Shown here: positions 1 through 6,246 of the stretch, piece after piece
Numbering within the stretch: the first letter of the stretch is position 1
Layout: every line of letters begins with the position of its first letter
Assembly: GCA_002506425.1 (NCBI GenBank)
Contig: DAXO01000044.1
Location: 8,733-20,561, forward strand
From: Methanomassiliicoccaceae archaeon UBA480
GTDB taxonomy: Archaea > Thermoplasmatota > Thermoplasmata > Methanomassiliicoccales > Methanomethylophilaceae
Direction: 5' to 3'
DNA length: 11,829 nucleotides
Notes under the pieces: model-generated
What the model was told of the DNA's origin: nothing
Seen by the model: only the letters and a program-made list of their open reading frames with translations
The model's database searches: none
Program-made: the position numbers and the translations under genes

Positions 1-39
1 GATGCACATCGAGGCGCGGTCCGGCGACGGGTTTGAATC

Positions 40-126
40 TGGTGCTGGGGACGAGATTTGAACTCGCGAACCACTAAGGACAGGATCCTAAGTCCTGCGT
101 CGTTGGCCTAGCTTGACTACCCCAGC
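40..126 (-). tRNA. tRNA-Leu, anticodon UAG, with encoded CCA
   Basis: Read on the minus strand, this folds as a class II tRNA. A 7-bp acceptor stem GCTGGGG/CCCCAGC (126-120 with 50-44) is followed by a D-arm closed by GTC/GAC. The anticodon stem CAGGA/TCCTG holds the loop CTTAGGA, so the anticodon is UAG, reading CUA and possibly other CUN leucine codons. A long variable arm follows, as expected for leucine tRNAs. The T-arm is GCGAG/CTCGT around TTCAAAT, with one G-T pair. The discriminator is A and the 3' CCA is encoded at 42-40. No intron is visible because the anticodon loop is a continuous 7 nt. The long variable arm together with the leucine anticodon makes the identity firm. The leucyl-tRNA synthetase gene lies 6 kb away in the same window. 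Confidence 0.93.
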
Positions 127-151
127 AGCCTTCTCGCCATGTGCGTTCAGG

Positions 152-159
152 ATATTATT
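152..159 (-). promoter_or_regulatory. Putative TATA box for tRNA-Leu
   Basis: On the minus strand the AT-rich word AATAATAT lies about 26-33 nt before the first base of the mature tRNA, the usual archaeal TATA distance. The match to the consensus is only moderate. The call rests on position and on the GC-rich surroundings. Confidence 0.45.
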
Positions 160-182
160 GTTGCGTGTCTTCCAGCACGCAT

Positions 183-222
183 CTATAAGAACGAGCGTCT
201 GGTTTGTCCGCCAATAAGAGGT
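183..222 (+). promoter_or_regulatory. iorA promoter and ribosome binding site
   Basis: CTATAAG at 183-189 is a TATA-like box that would place transcription start near 215. The short leader then contains GAGGT at 218-222, seven bases before the ATG at 230. The Shine-Dalgarno spacing supports this ATG. Nothing else is evident between the tRNA and iorA. Confidence 0.5.
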
Positions 223-229
223 TCATCAA

Positions 230-2044
230 ATGTCGGATTTACTGTCGGACGGAGGCAGGCAGCTCGTTCTCGGCAACGAGGCCATCGTGAGAGGTCTGTT
301 CGAGGCGGGCGTCGGATTCGCATCAACCTATCCGGGAACCCCCTCCTCGGAGATCGGCAACCTGCTGGAGAAGTACTGCTCCGATGCGGGCATGTATTTC
401 GAGTTCTCGGACAACGAGAAGGTCGCCACCGAGGTTTCGGCCGCCGCTGCATCGGCCGGCGTCCGTTCATTCGTGTTCATGAAGCATGTGGGCCTCAACG
501 TAGCCGCCGATCCGCTCATGACTCTGGCGTATTCCGGCGTCAGGGGAGGCATGCTCGTCCTCACCGCGGACGATCCCTCCGCCCACAGCTCTCAGAACGA
601 GCAGGACAACAGGTTCTATTCCCATCTGTCGCTCCTTCCGATGATTGAGCCGTCCACACCCATGGAGGCCAAGGATATGATCCCCGAGGCGTACCGCATC
701 TCCGAGGCTCTGGGGCTGCCGGTGATCTTCAGGACCACCACCAGGGTCAATCATGCCAGGGCTCCCGTCCAGTTTGGGAAGAGGGAGGTCCCGGTCACGA
801 AGGGCCGCTTCGAGAGGGATTTCGTCCGCTTCGTGAACGTTCCGGCCAACGCGAGGGTCAACAGGAAGAGGCTCCTGGCGCTGGACGAGAAGGCGAAGGA
901 GATGTCCGAGGAGTCTCCGTTAAACTTCGTCGAGGGCGAAGGCGACGTCGGGATCATAACGTCCGGCGTCTCCTACACGTACGTGAAGGAGTGCATCACC
1001 GGAGCTTCTGTCCTCAAGCTCGGATTCACCAACCCCCTTCCGGAGAAGAAGATAGCCGATTTCATCGCCGGAAAGAGCAGGATCATCGTCGTGGAGGAGC
1101 TGGATCCGTTCCTGGAGGACGGCGTCCTCAGGATCTGCGCCCAGCACGGTCTCGCCGTCCCGGTCTACGGGAAGCGCTCCGGCCATCTCCCGTTCGCGTG
1201 GGAGTACTCCCCCGACGTCCTGGCAGGCATAGCGTCCATGGTATCCGTAGCCGAGCATCCCGAACCGATGCAGCAGCCCGATATCATACTGCCCTCGAGG
1301 CCCCCCACCCTCTGCGCCGGCTGTCCCCACAGGGGCATCTTCGCGGCCACGAAGCGCGCAGTCGGAAAGAGGGACGTCGTGTACTGCTCGGATATCGGAT
1401 GCTACACGCTCGGAGGATCCCCTCCGTTCAACGAGGCCGACTTCATCATATGCATGGGAGGAGGCGCGGGTGCGGCGGGCGGATTCTCCCGCACCACCGA
1501 TCAGCTCCCGATAGCGTTCATGGGCGATTCCACGTTCTTCCACTCGGGAGTCAATCCTCTCATCAATGCACTTTTCAACGGGCACAGGCTGGTCATGGTA
1601 ATCCTTGACAACAGCACGACGGCCATGACCGGGCATCAGCCCAATCCGGGCACCGGTCGCGCATTCGGAGGAATCAACACCGAGCCTCTGAGCATCGAAT
1701 CCATAGTACGCGGAGTGGGAGCCAAGTTCGTGAGGACCGTCGATCCTTACGATATCAAGGCGGCAACCGAGGCGATGAGGGATGCGGTCGAGTTCGACGG
1801 CGTTGCCGTCGTGATCTCGAAGCAGCCCTGCCCGCTGGAGCTCAAGAAGCGCAGGATGCTGGAGGCCAAGGTCTGCGTGGTGGATCAGTCGAAGTGCATA
1901 CGCTGCTACACCTGCCTGAAGACGGTGGCCTGCCCTGCGCTGACCAAGAAGGGTGATGCCGTCGAGACGGATCCGACCCAGTGCATAGGCTGCGGCATGT
2001 GCGGCAGCGTCTGCCCCAAGGGAGCCATAGAGGTGAAGAGATGA
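230..2044 (+). CDS. iorA: Indolepyruvate:ferredoxin oxidoreductase, alpha subunit
   Basis: This is the 604-residue catalytic subunit of the thiamine-diphosphate enzyme that oxidatively decarboxylates indolepyruvate and related aryl 2-oxo acids. Products are arylacetyl-CoA, CO2 and reduced ferredoxin; in methanogens the reaction can also run toward aromatic amino acid synthesis. The N-terminal pyruvate-oxidoreductase-like domain shows PGTPSSEIG (35-43) and MKHVGLNVAADP (84-95), both typical of IorA. The thiamine-binding part has CAGCPHRG (362-369), CSDIGCYTLGG (386-396), GDSTFFHSG (432-440) and the DN pair (460-461). The C-terminus carries two [4Fe-4S] motifs: cysteines 556, 559, 562 and 568 (the last spacing is five residues, as I recall for this family) and a regular set at 585, 588, 591 and 595. 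Length is normal. It overlaps iorB by ATGA, implying translational coupling. No aryl-CoA ligase, a frequent neighbour, is in view. Confidence 0.96.
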   Translation: MSDLLSDGGRQLVLGNEAIVRGLFEAGVGFASTYPGTPSSEIGNLLEKYCSDAGMYFEFSDNEKVATEVSAAAASAGVRSFVFMKHVGLNVAADPLMTLAYSGVRGGMLVLTADDPSAHSSQNEQDNRFYSHLSLLPMIEPSTPMEAKDMIPEAYRISEALGLPVIFRTTTRVNHARAPVQFGKREVPVTKGRFERDFVRFVNVPANARVNRKRLLALDEKAKEMSEESPLNFVEGEGDVGIITSGVSYTYVKECITGASVLKLGFTNPLPEKKIADFIAGKSRIIVVEELDPFLEDGVLRICAQHGLAVPVYGKRSGHLPFAWEYSPDVLAGIASMVSVAEHPEPMQQPDIILPSRPPTLCAGCPHRGIFAATKRAVGKRDVVYCSDIGCYTLGGSPPFNEADFIICMGGGAGAAGGFSRTTDQLPIAFMGDSTFFHSGVNPLINALFNGHRLVMVILDNSTTAMTGHQPNPGTGRAFGGINTEPLSIESIVRGVGAKFVRTVDPYDIKAATEAMRDAVEFDGVAVVISKQPCPLELKKRRMLEAKVCVVDQSKCIRCYTCLKTVACPALTKKGDAVETDPTQCIGCGMCGSVCPKGAIEVKR

Positions 2045-2631
2045 AGTACACAGTGCAGATCGTCGGTGTCGGAGGACAGGGGGTCCTCATGGCATCCAAT
2101 GTCCTCGGTACCGCGGCCATGGAGGCGGGCCACAAGCTCATGATGAGCGAGGTCCACGGTATGGCACAGAGGGGCGGCAGCGTCCTGTCGACGGTGAGGT
2201 TCGGAGACGAGGTCTACAGCCCCCTCGAGGCCGAGGGAGGAGCGGACCTGATCATGGGCTTCGAGCCTGTGGAGACCGTCAGGAGCCTGCACCTGGGTAA
2301 CAGGGACACGGCCATCCTCATGAATCTGGATCCCGTGCTCCCATCGATGGTCGCCGCCGGTTTCGACACGTATCCCGATGTGGAGTCCCTCGTCGAGGCC
2401 GTCCGCACCGTCGATCCCAACGTCGTGACCATAGAGGCCACGAGGATAGCCATAGAAGCAGGGAAGGCCGTGGCGGCCAATGCCGTCATGATCGGCGCCG
2501 TCGCGGCGATAAAGGGCTTCCCGCTGTCCAAGAAGCAGCTTCTCGACGCTCTGGTATCCCAGGTCCCCGCCAAGTTCCTGGACCTCAACAAGGATGCCTT
2601 CGAGCGCGGATACAAGGCGATCGCCCAGTGA
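2041..2631 (+). CDS. iorB: Indolepyruvate:ferredoxin oxidoreductase, beta subunit
   Basis: This 196-residue protein is the gamma-domain-like partner of IorA (pyruvate/2-oxoacid oxidoreductase gamma family). It opens with the glycine-rich GVGGQGVLMAS (9-19) and has the family signature SEVHGMAQRGGSV (36-48). The rest is a typical alpha/beta domain ending in FERGYKAIAQ. The reading frame is open further upstream, but the ATG at 2041 begins exactly at the family's normal N-terminus and overlaps the iorA stop as ATGA, so the extension was discarded. It acts with IorA as a cytosolic enzyme coupled to ferredoxin. A GC-rich hairpin follows the stop after 16 nt. Confidence 0.95.
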   Translation: MKYTVQIVGVGGQGVLMASNVLGTAAMEAGHKLMMSEVHGMAQRGGSVLSTVRFGDEVYSPLEAEGGADLIMGFEPVETVRSLHLGNRDTAILMNLDPVLPSMVAAGFDTYPDVESLVEAVRTVDPNVVTIEATRIAIEAGKAVAANAVMIGAVAAIKGFPLSKKQLLDALVSQVPAKFLDLNKDAFERGYKAIAQ

Positions 2632-2647
2632 AACGAATTCCCGTCAA

Positions 2648-2678
2648 GGCGCCGCCTGCACTCACTTCGGGCGGCGCC
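2648..2678 (+). terminator. GC-rich hairpin after iorB
   Basis: GGCGCCGCC (2648-2656) and GGCGGCGCC (2670-2678) are exact reverse complements. They form a 9-bp stem with a 13-nt loop just after the iorB stop. No strong T-run follows directly, so it could act as an RNA 3'-end stabiliser rather than a classical terminator. Confidence 0.55.
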
Positions 2679-2690
2679 CATCTTCATGTT

Positions 2691-2706
2691 CCTCGTTCGA
2701 ACGAGG
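2691..2706. promoter_or_regulatory. Perfect 16-bp palindrome, candidate operator
   Basis: CCTCGTTCGAACGAGG is its own reverse complement. It ends five bases before the TATA-like GTTTTAATG of the PH-domain operon, covering or flanking the expected BRE position. That placement suggests a dimeric regulator binding site. It could also be a short hairpin closing the iorAB transcript, since TTTT follows at 2712. The regulator is unknown. Confidence 0.45.
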
Positions 2707-2710
2707 GAAT

Positions 2711-2719
2711 GTTTTAATG
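2711..2719 (+). promoter_or_regulatory. TATA box of the PH-domain operon, probably leaderless
   Basis: GTTTTAATG carries the same TTTTAAT core seen before leuS and before the ribbon-helix-helix gene. Its last T lies 25 bases before the ATG at 2743, so transcription should start at or next to the start codon. No Shine-Dalgarno sequence precedes that ATG, which fits a leaderless message. Confidence 0.55.
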
Positions 2720-2742
2720 TCATCCTCTCGGCTCTCCCCGTT

Positions 2743-3255
2743 ATGTCGGGTATCGTCGAGCAGTCAGGAGGTTCGGAGACGCAGTACCGCCGTCTTCCTA
2801 AGAGGAGTCTCAAGGCGATGTATGTGTCGAACGGCATCGCCGCCATCATCATCGTTGTGCTTCTCGTTCTGCTTCTCCACTATCGTGATGAGATCACCGA
2901 CGGATTCGGCGGTTTTTTGATTCCGGTGGAGATCATCCTCGTTGCGGCGATCATCTATCTCTTCGTCTCGCCGTCCGTATACTACAGATATTACAGGTAC
3001 AGCATCGACGACGACAAGCTGGATGTCCTCAGCGGAGTCGTCTTTCGTACCCACGATCTCGTTCCTGTGGAGCGCATCCACCAGGTGAATGTCACCCGCG
3101 GTCCGATCGACCGTGCATTCGGTTTGGCCGATGTGACCGTGACCACCGCTGGGGGAACATTCACCATGAAGCATCTGGACGATCCGGAGGCCGAGGCCAT
3201 AGCAGCAAAGCTCAACGATATCATCGTCAGGCTCTTGAAGGCGAGGGACCGATGA
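2743..3255 (+). CDS. Membrane protein with one bacterial PH domain (YdbS-like)
   Basis: This 170-residue protein has a short polar N-terminus and two predicted membrane helices (about 28-46 and 57-79). A bPH2 (DUF304) domain covers about 82-165. The domain shows the family pattern: a YSIDDDKLDVLSGVV strand pair (86-100), then LVPVERIHQVNV (106-117), then GPIDRAFGLADVTVTTAGG (120-138). It is the small partner of the YdbS/YdbT pair known mostly from Firmicutes; the molecular role is unsettled. The ATG at 2743 is preferred over an ATG 57 nt upstream because the TATA box at 2711-2719 would lie inside the longer form and because the extra residues resemble no family member. It overlaps the next gene by ATGA. 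Confidence 0.85.
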   Translation: MSGIVEQSGGSETQYRRLPKRSLKAMYVSNGIAAIIIVVLLVLLLHYRDEITDGFGGFLIPVEIILVAAIIYLFVSPSVYYRYYRYSIDDDKLDVLSGVVFRTHDLVPVERIHQVNVTRGPIDRAFGLADVTVTTAGGTFTMKHLDDPEAEAIAAKLNDIIVRLLKARDR

Positions 3256-4691
3256 CGGAAAGCTATCGCAATCACCCCGTCGTTCTCGTCAAGAGTGCCT
3301 TCGCCTGTGCGGTGCTCGTCTTCATAGTAGGCGTGATGAACGAGCTGGATGCGGGCATCCGCATCTTCGCCGCGGCCATTCTCTGTCTCGCATGGCTCGT
3401 CTCCGTCTTCGTTTGGAGGCGTACGCTGGTCTGTTTCGATGACACGGAGATGCGCTATGTCAGGAACACGGTCCTGAGCAGGACGGACAAGACGATCCCC
3501 TACACGCGTCTCGCATCCATCGGGGTGTCGAGGACCATCTTCGATCGCCTGTTCGGCACAACTGTTCTGAACTTCAATGTGAACTCCAGCGTCAATTCCG
3601 CCGTTCCCGAGGTGACTCTTACTCTGAATCGCGCGATAGCCGACAGGCTCCGCGACGACCTGAACAGGAAGGTATTCGTCAAGGCCGATACGGTGGAGGA
3701 TGAGGCTGGTGCGGAATCGCTCGTCAATGTATCCAATTCGGACATCCTGGTCCATGCGATCCTGTCCCAGTCCACTGCGCAGCTCCTTGGCGGCGCGTTC
3801 TTCTTCCTCTATTCGATATACAGCGTCTTCAACGGAAGCTCCGGAGGTCTCGTGGCTTCGCTCGTCATGCTTGTCGCCAGCTCGGTGTTCCCCATGATAT
3901 CGTCCGTTCTGTCGTATTGCAACTACCGTCTCTACAGGATCGGCGATACGATCACCGTGGAGTCGGGGCTGTTGAGCACCTATCGCACATCGTTCAAGAT
4001 CTCGAAGATAAACACCGTACGCATCCGCAGGCCACTCATCGCCAGGCTGTTCGGCATGGCTACTCTCGAGGCGGAGGTCGTCGGTCTAGCGACGGCGGGA
4101 TCCGGTAGCGAGACTCCGCTCCTGTGTCCCTTGAAGCCGATAGGGGAGGTCCGCGATCTCATGCGCACTCTGGTTCCGGAGATCTCATTCGACGCGGAAC
4201 CCGCATCCCAGTCCCGTCGCGCCATCCCGTCTCTGCTATTGATCGCAATCTTCGCCTCGGCGGTATCCGTGCTCATCGCCTATGCGGCGAACGGTTTCAT
4301 AGCAACGTCCGATGCAGTTGACGCTGCTCTTCTGCGCATCGTCGTTCTGATTTTGGGATTGGGGATTCCCGCCGTCGCGTTCATATGGGTCGCAGCCGCA
4401 TACAGAGTGAGGACCTTCGATGCAGGCGATGCGTCCTTTATGGTCACCACCGGCTCCTTCGACATATGCGAGCATTACGTCCTCTACGACAAGATCCAAT
4501 TCGCATCCGTCATCTCCGGACCGATCCAACGCCGTATGGGCCTCTCGGAGCTGAGGGTGAACATCCTTTCGTCCTCCGGACAGCTGAGCATCGACACAGG
4601 GATGTTCGAGCCGAAGGATCTCGAGCATGTGATGGATGAGGTCCTCGGTCGCATCGCCGATGGAAGGTACGACTATCGCAGATACGAGTGA
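3252..4691 (+). CDS. Membrane protein with three bacterial PH domains (YdbT-like)
   Basis: This 479-residue protein is built from three repeats of a membrane hairpin followed by a bPH2 (DUF304) domain. Predicted helices are at about 13-30 and 36-55, then 176-192 and 197-217, then 326-347 and 361-382. The PH-like units cover about 57-140, 221-308 and 384-470. Each unit contains the recurrent phrase of a G or hydrophobic turn, a short helix and RxFG or RRMG: IFDRLFGTT (96-104), PLIARLFGMATLEAEVVG (261-278) and GPIQRRMGLSELRVNI (423-438). The second unit is the clearest. Domain order and size match YdbT. Translational coupling with the preceding one-domain partner suggests a hetero-oligomeric envelope complex. 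Function is not established; links to envelope stress or peptide resistance are known only from bacteria. Confidence 0.83.
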   Translation: MTESYRNHPVVLVKSAFACAVLVFIVGVMNELDAGIRIFAAAILCLAWLVSVFVWRRTLVCFDDTEMRYVRNTVLSRTDKTIPYTRLASIGVSRTIFDRLFGTTVLNFNVNSSVNSAVPEVTLTLNRAIADRLRDDLNRKVFVKADTVEDEAGAESLVNVSNSDILVHAILSQSTAQLLGGAFFFLYSIYSVFNGSSGGLVASLVMLVASSVFPMISSVLSYCNYRLYRIGDTITVESGLLSTYRTSFKISKINTVRIRRPLIARLFGMATLEAEVVGLATAGSGSETPLLCPLKPIGEVRDLMRTLVPEISFDAEPASQSRRAIPSLLLIAIFASAVSVLIAYAANGFIATSDAVDAALLRIVVLILGLGIPAVAFIWVAAAYRVRTFDAGDASFMVTTGSFDICEHYVLYDKIQFASVISGPIQRRMGLSELRVNILSSSGQLSIDTGMFEPKDLEHVMDEVLGRIADGRYDYRRYE

Positions 4692-4713
4692 GTCCCTCGA
4701 GCAGGAAGAAGGG

Positions 4714-4734
4714 GCCGCCGGTCCTTCCGGCGGC
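4714..4734. terminator. Hairpin after the PH-domain operon
   Basis: GCCGCCGG (4714-4721) and CCGGCGGC (4727-4734) pair perfectly around the loop TCCTT, 22 nt after the stop of the YdbT-like gene. The flanking T-run expected of an intrinsic terminator is missing. Its position in a convergent gap supports a transcript-end role. Confidence 0.5.
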
Positions 4735-4758
4735 AGAATGCATAGGAGGAAGGTGTTT

Positions 4759-4779
4759 CAGGAAGGCGGCGCCTTCCTG
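4759..4779. terminator. Hairpin after the FtsZ-like gene
   Basis: CAGGAAGGC (4759-4767) and GCCTTCCTG (4771-4779) form a perfect 9-bp stem with a 3-nt loop. It lies 19 nt beyond the minus-strand stop of the FtsZ-like gene. Together with the hairpin at 4714-4734 it would insulate the two convergent transcripts. Confidence 0.5.
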
Positions 4780-4798
4780 TATGGGGAGATAATCGCGA

Positions 4799-5494
4799 TC
4801 AGGCGTTCATGAGCATCTCGAGCGGGTACGACGCCCTGCACTCGGAGCTCTTGCGCCTTGTATCCTTCATCGCTTCGCTCTTCGCTCCTGCGAAGACGGT
4901 GCAGATGGAGTCGAGGCCGGACATCACGTAGGCCCTGATGCTCTCGTTGACCAGGCTGAACGCCTTGTCCATCGTGATGTCGTCCATCACCGAGAAGATC
5001 CTGTCGTTCTCGATGCGGTAGCTGTATTCGCAGATAGAGGTGATTCTGCTCCACGCCTCCGAGGCCTTCTTGGAGGATCCCTCGAAGCTGAAGGGATTGA
5101 TTCCGATGGCGAAGGTCATGGCGCCCTGTGCCTTGGCAGCATCGAGAACTACGGGCATGGCTCCGGATCCGGTGCCCCTTCCGAGGCCTCCGATCACGAA
5201 CACGACGTTGTATCCGGCGAGGGCCTGGCGGATCTCCTCCTTGTGGATATCTGCGCACCTCCTTCCGATTACCTGGTCCCCGTTGGCGCCCTCTCCGTGG
5301 AGGACATCCTTGCAGATGTACAGCTTGACGTCGGCCGAAGTCTTGCCGAGCGCTTCCTTGTCGGTGTTTATGGCGACAGTGTCTATGGGGCACATCGTCT
5401 CGTAGAACGTACTGACGACGTTGCATCCTGCACCGCCGACGCCGACGACCACTGCACGCGGCTCGACCGCGGTTCCCATTCCCTGTCCGACCAT
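4799..5494 (-). CDS. FtsZ-like protein consisting of the GTPase domain only
   Basis: This 231-residue member of the tubulin/FtsZ superfamily retains the nucleotide-binding half. Numbered from the chosen ATG (5494), it has the T1 loop GVGGAGCN (about 18-25), the T3 element INTDKEAL, and the T4 signature GGLGRGTGSGAMP in place of the usual GGGTGTG. It also has INPFSFEG (T5 region) and ENDRIF (T6). It stops after the central-helix region (SLVNESIRAYVMSGL plus about 30 residues). It therefore lacks the T7 loop (NxDxxD), whose acidic residues trigger GTP hydrolysis in the adjoining subunit, and it lacks the C-terminal domain. FtsZ is normally about 350-400 residues. A frameshift is unlikely because only 107 bases separate its stop from the next gene. 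An upstream in-frame GTG (5503) lies inside the likely ribosome-binding sequence GGGTGA, so ATG 5494 was chosen. It may bind GTP and modulate FtsZ filaments; that role is inference. Confidence 0.82.
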   Translation of the reverse strand: MVGQGMGTAVEPRAVVVGVGGAGCNVVSTFYETMCPIDTVAINTDKEALGKTSADVKLYICKDVLHGEGANGDQVIGRRCADIHKEEIRQALAGYNVVFVIGGLGRGTGSGAMPVVLDAAKAQGAMTFAIGINPFSFEGSSKKASEAWSRITSICEYSYRIENDRIFSVMDDITMDKAFSLVNESIRAYVMSGLDSICTVFAGAKSEAMKDTRRKSSECRASYPLEMLMNA

Positions 5495-5523
5495 ATGTTT
5501 CACCCTTGATCTGATTCTAACGA

Positions 5524-5531
5524 GTTTATTT
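5524..5531 (-). promoter_or_regulatory. TATA-like box of the FtsZ-like gene
   Basis: AAATAAAC on the minus strand would place transcription start near 5499, five bases before ATG 5494. This agrees with the shorter start chosen for the FtsZ-like gene. It directly abuts the hairpin at 5532-5581, so the end of one transcript and the start of the next are packed together. Confidence 0.4.
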
Positions 5532-5581
5532 GCACCGTACCGACCTTCCGCGAAGCGGTCCCATCAAGGTCGGCAGGGTGC
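5532..5581. terminator. Long imperfect hairpin after the ribbon-helix-helix gene
   Basis: Three nested inverted repeats stack here: GCACC (5532-5536) with GGTGC (5577-5581), CCGACCTT (5540-5547) with AAGGTCGG (5566-5573), and CCGC with GCGG around GAA (5548-5558). It begins 18 bases beyond the regulator's stop on the minus strand. The likely role is transcript-end structure. It could instead regulate the FtsZ-like promoter that starts at its edge. Confidence 0.5.
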
Positions 5582-5599
5582 GATTCCCATCCCTTTTCT

Positions 5600-5962
5600 T
5601 CATTTGAGTGCAGCATTCCTCTGAGCTGTCCTGAAGGAGTCGGCGTATGCCTCTTCTTCCACAGTAGCGGGCACGATCTTGTCGAGCACGCATTTGCGGA
5701 CGAATTCCTCCTCGTTCAGGCAGATCCCGCGCTGGACGAGCCCCTGGAGGGCGTCCATCTGGAGGTCGCTGAAGCGGACGAAGATCCCGCTTTCCGATGC
5801 CTCGTTCCGGCCGCCGTTCCTCTGTGAGGCGATGTAGCCGCGGATGGCATCGCGGATGAAATCGGACCTGTTGCCTATGTCGTGCTCATCCATGAAGTCC
5901 TCCATCATCTGGATTTCTTCAGGTCCCATCCTGAGCGTGACCTTGGTTCCATCGTCCGTCAT
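5600..5962 (-). CDS. Tandem ribbon-helix-helix transcriptional regulator
   Basis: This small acidic-to-neutral protein (120 residues from ATG 5962) contains two ribbon-helix-helix units. The first is a strand KVTLRM (7-12), a helix at about 14-27, the turn IGNRSD and a helix at about 32-45. The second repeats the plan: GIFVRFS (59-65), a helix DLQMDALQGLVQRG (66-79), and NEEEFVRKCVLDKIV (83-97), followed by a charged tail. CopG/NikR/ParD-type repressors normally carry one unit and dimerise; here one chain could supply a pseudo-dimer. The start at 5962 follows a well-spaced AAGGATGAG. An in-frame ATG at 5998 is closer to the predicted transcript start but has its purine run directly against the codon, so it is a second choice. 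The gene is divergent from leuS and shares a control region rich in palindromic TGTCNGACA sites, making autoregulation and control of leuS plausible. Confidence 0.83.
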   Translation of the reverse strand: MTDDGTKVTLRMGPEEIQMMEDFMDEHDIGNRSDFIRDAIRGYIASQRNGGRNEASESGIFVRFSDLQMDALQGLVQRGICLNEEEFVRKCVLDKIVPATVEEEAYADSFRTAQRNAALK

Positions 5963-6035
5963 TCTCATCCTTCCGTTGCAAGAGAGAGTTTTTCCCATCC
6001 CTTCCCGCTTGCAATTGAAGTCATGCTTTACCGCT

Positions 6036-6042
6036 ATTAAAA
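6036..6042 (-). promoter_or_regulatory. TATA box of the ribbon-helix-helix gene
   Basis: On the minus strand TTTTAAT sits two bases after a TGTCCGACA word, at exactly the spacing found at the leuS promoter. It predicts transcription start near 6010, upstream of both candidate ATGs at 5998 and 5962. Confidence 0.6.
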
Positions 6043-6043
6043 G

Positions 6044-6075
6044 ATGTCGGACAAATGTCGGACAACGTAAGACAA
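6044..6075. repeat. Tandem direct repeats, candidate operator array
   Basis: ATGTCGGACAA occurs twice without a gap (6044-6054 and 6055-6065), followed by the degenerate CGTAAGACAA (6066-6075). Each contains the near-palindrome TGTCNGACA; the third copy keeps only GT and GACA. Repeat centres are 10-11 bp apart, so bound proteins would lie on one face of the helix. The array touches the TATA box of the regulator gene, which suggests autorepression. Confidence 0.65.
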
Positions 6076-6199
6076 GGGTTTTCGGAGGGGGTAAATTGCG
6101 CCTGGAAAACTCCCCTTCAGGTCCATAGCTCACGCTCTTCTCTCAGGATATTCGCTCTTCCATAGATAAAAATGGCGACTCAACTGGCGAATTTGGGTA

Positions 6200-6220
6200 T
6201 GTCAGACACGCTGTCTTACG
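6200..6220. promoter_or_regulatory. Two further operator-like words upstream of leuS
   Basis: TGTCAGACA (6200-6208) is a full TGTCNGACA palindrome. TGTCTTACG (6212-6220) is the exact reverse complement of the third repeat at 6066-6074, so even the degenerate form is repeated on the leuS side. Their centres are 12 bp apart. Confidence 0.55.
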
Positions 6221-6246
6221 GATCACCCATTGATGTCGAGATGCTT

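Noticed and set aside
1..39. GGGTTTGAATCT next to the tRNA 3' end, resembling part of another tRNA T-arm.
   Set aside because: No matching stem or acceptor can be formed within the window.
231..251. TGTCGGATT and TGTCGGACG at the start of iorA, resembling the operator word.
   Set aside because: Neither is a full TGTCNGACA palindrome, both are inside codons frequent in this genome, and they are not next to the iorA TATA box.
920..1636. Long minus-strand reading frame opposite iorA, and similar long antisense frames opposite leuS and AbrB-PhoU.
   Set aside because: These are shadows produced by GC-rich codon bias. They show no motifs, and the sense proteins are clearly recognisable.
4692..4798. 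A missing T7 loop and C-terminal domain of the FtsZ-like protein hidden behind a frameshift.
   Set aside because: Only 107 bases lie between its stop and the stop of the convergent gene, and these contain two hairpins. There is no room for about 150 residues.
5495..5503. GTG start adding three residues to the FtsZ-like protein.
   Set aside because: The GTG overlaps the GGGTGA that best serves as ribosome site for the ATG at 5494, and the predicted transcription start (about 5499) lies downstream of it.
5963..6133. A longer form of the ribbon-helix-helix protein starting at 6133.
   Set aside because: It would translate through the tandem repeats and the TATA box; the added residues show no family resemblance.
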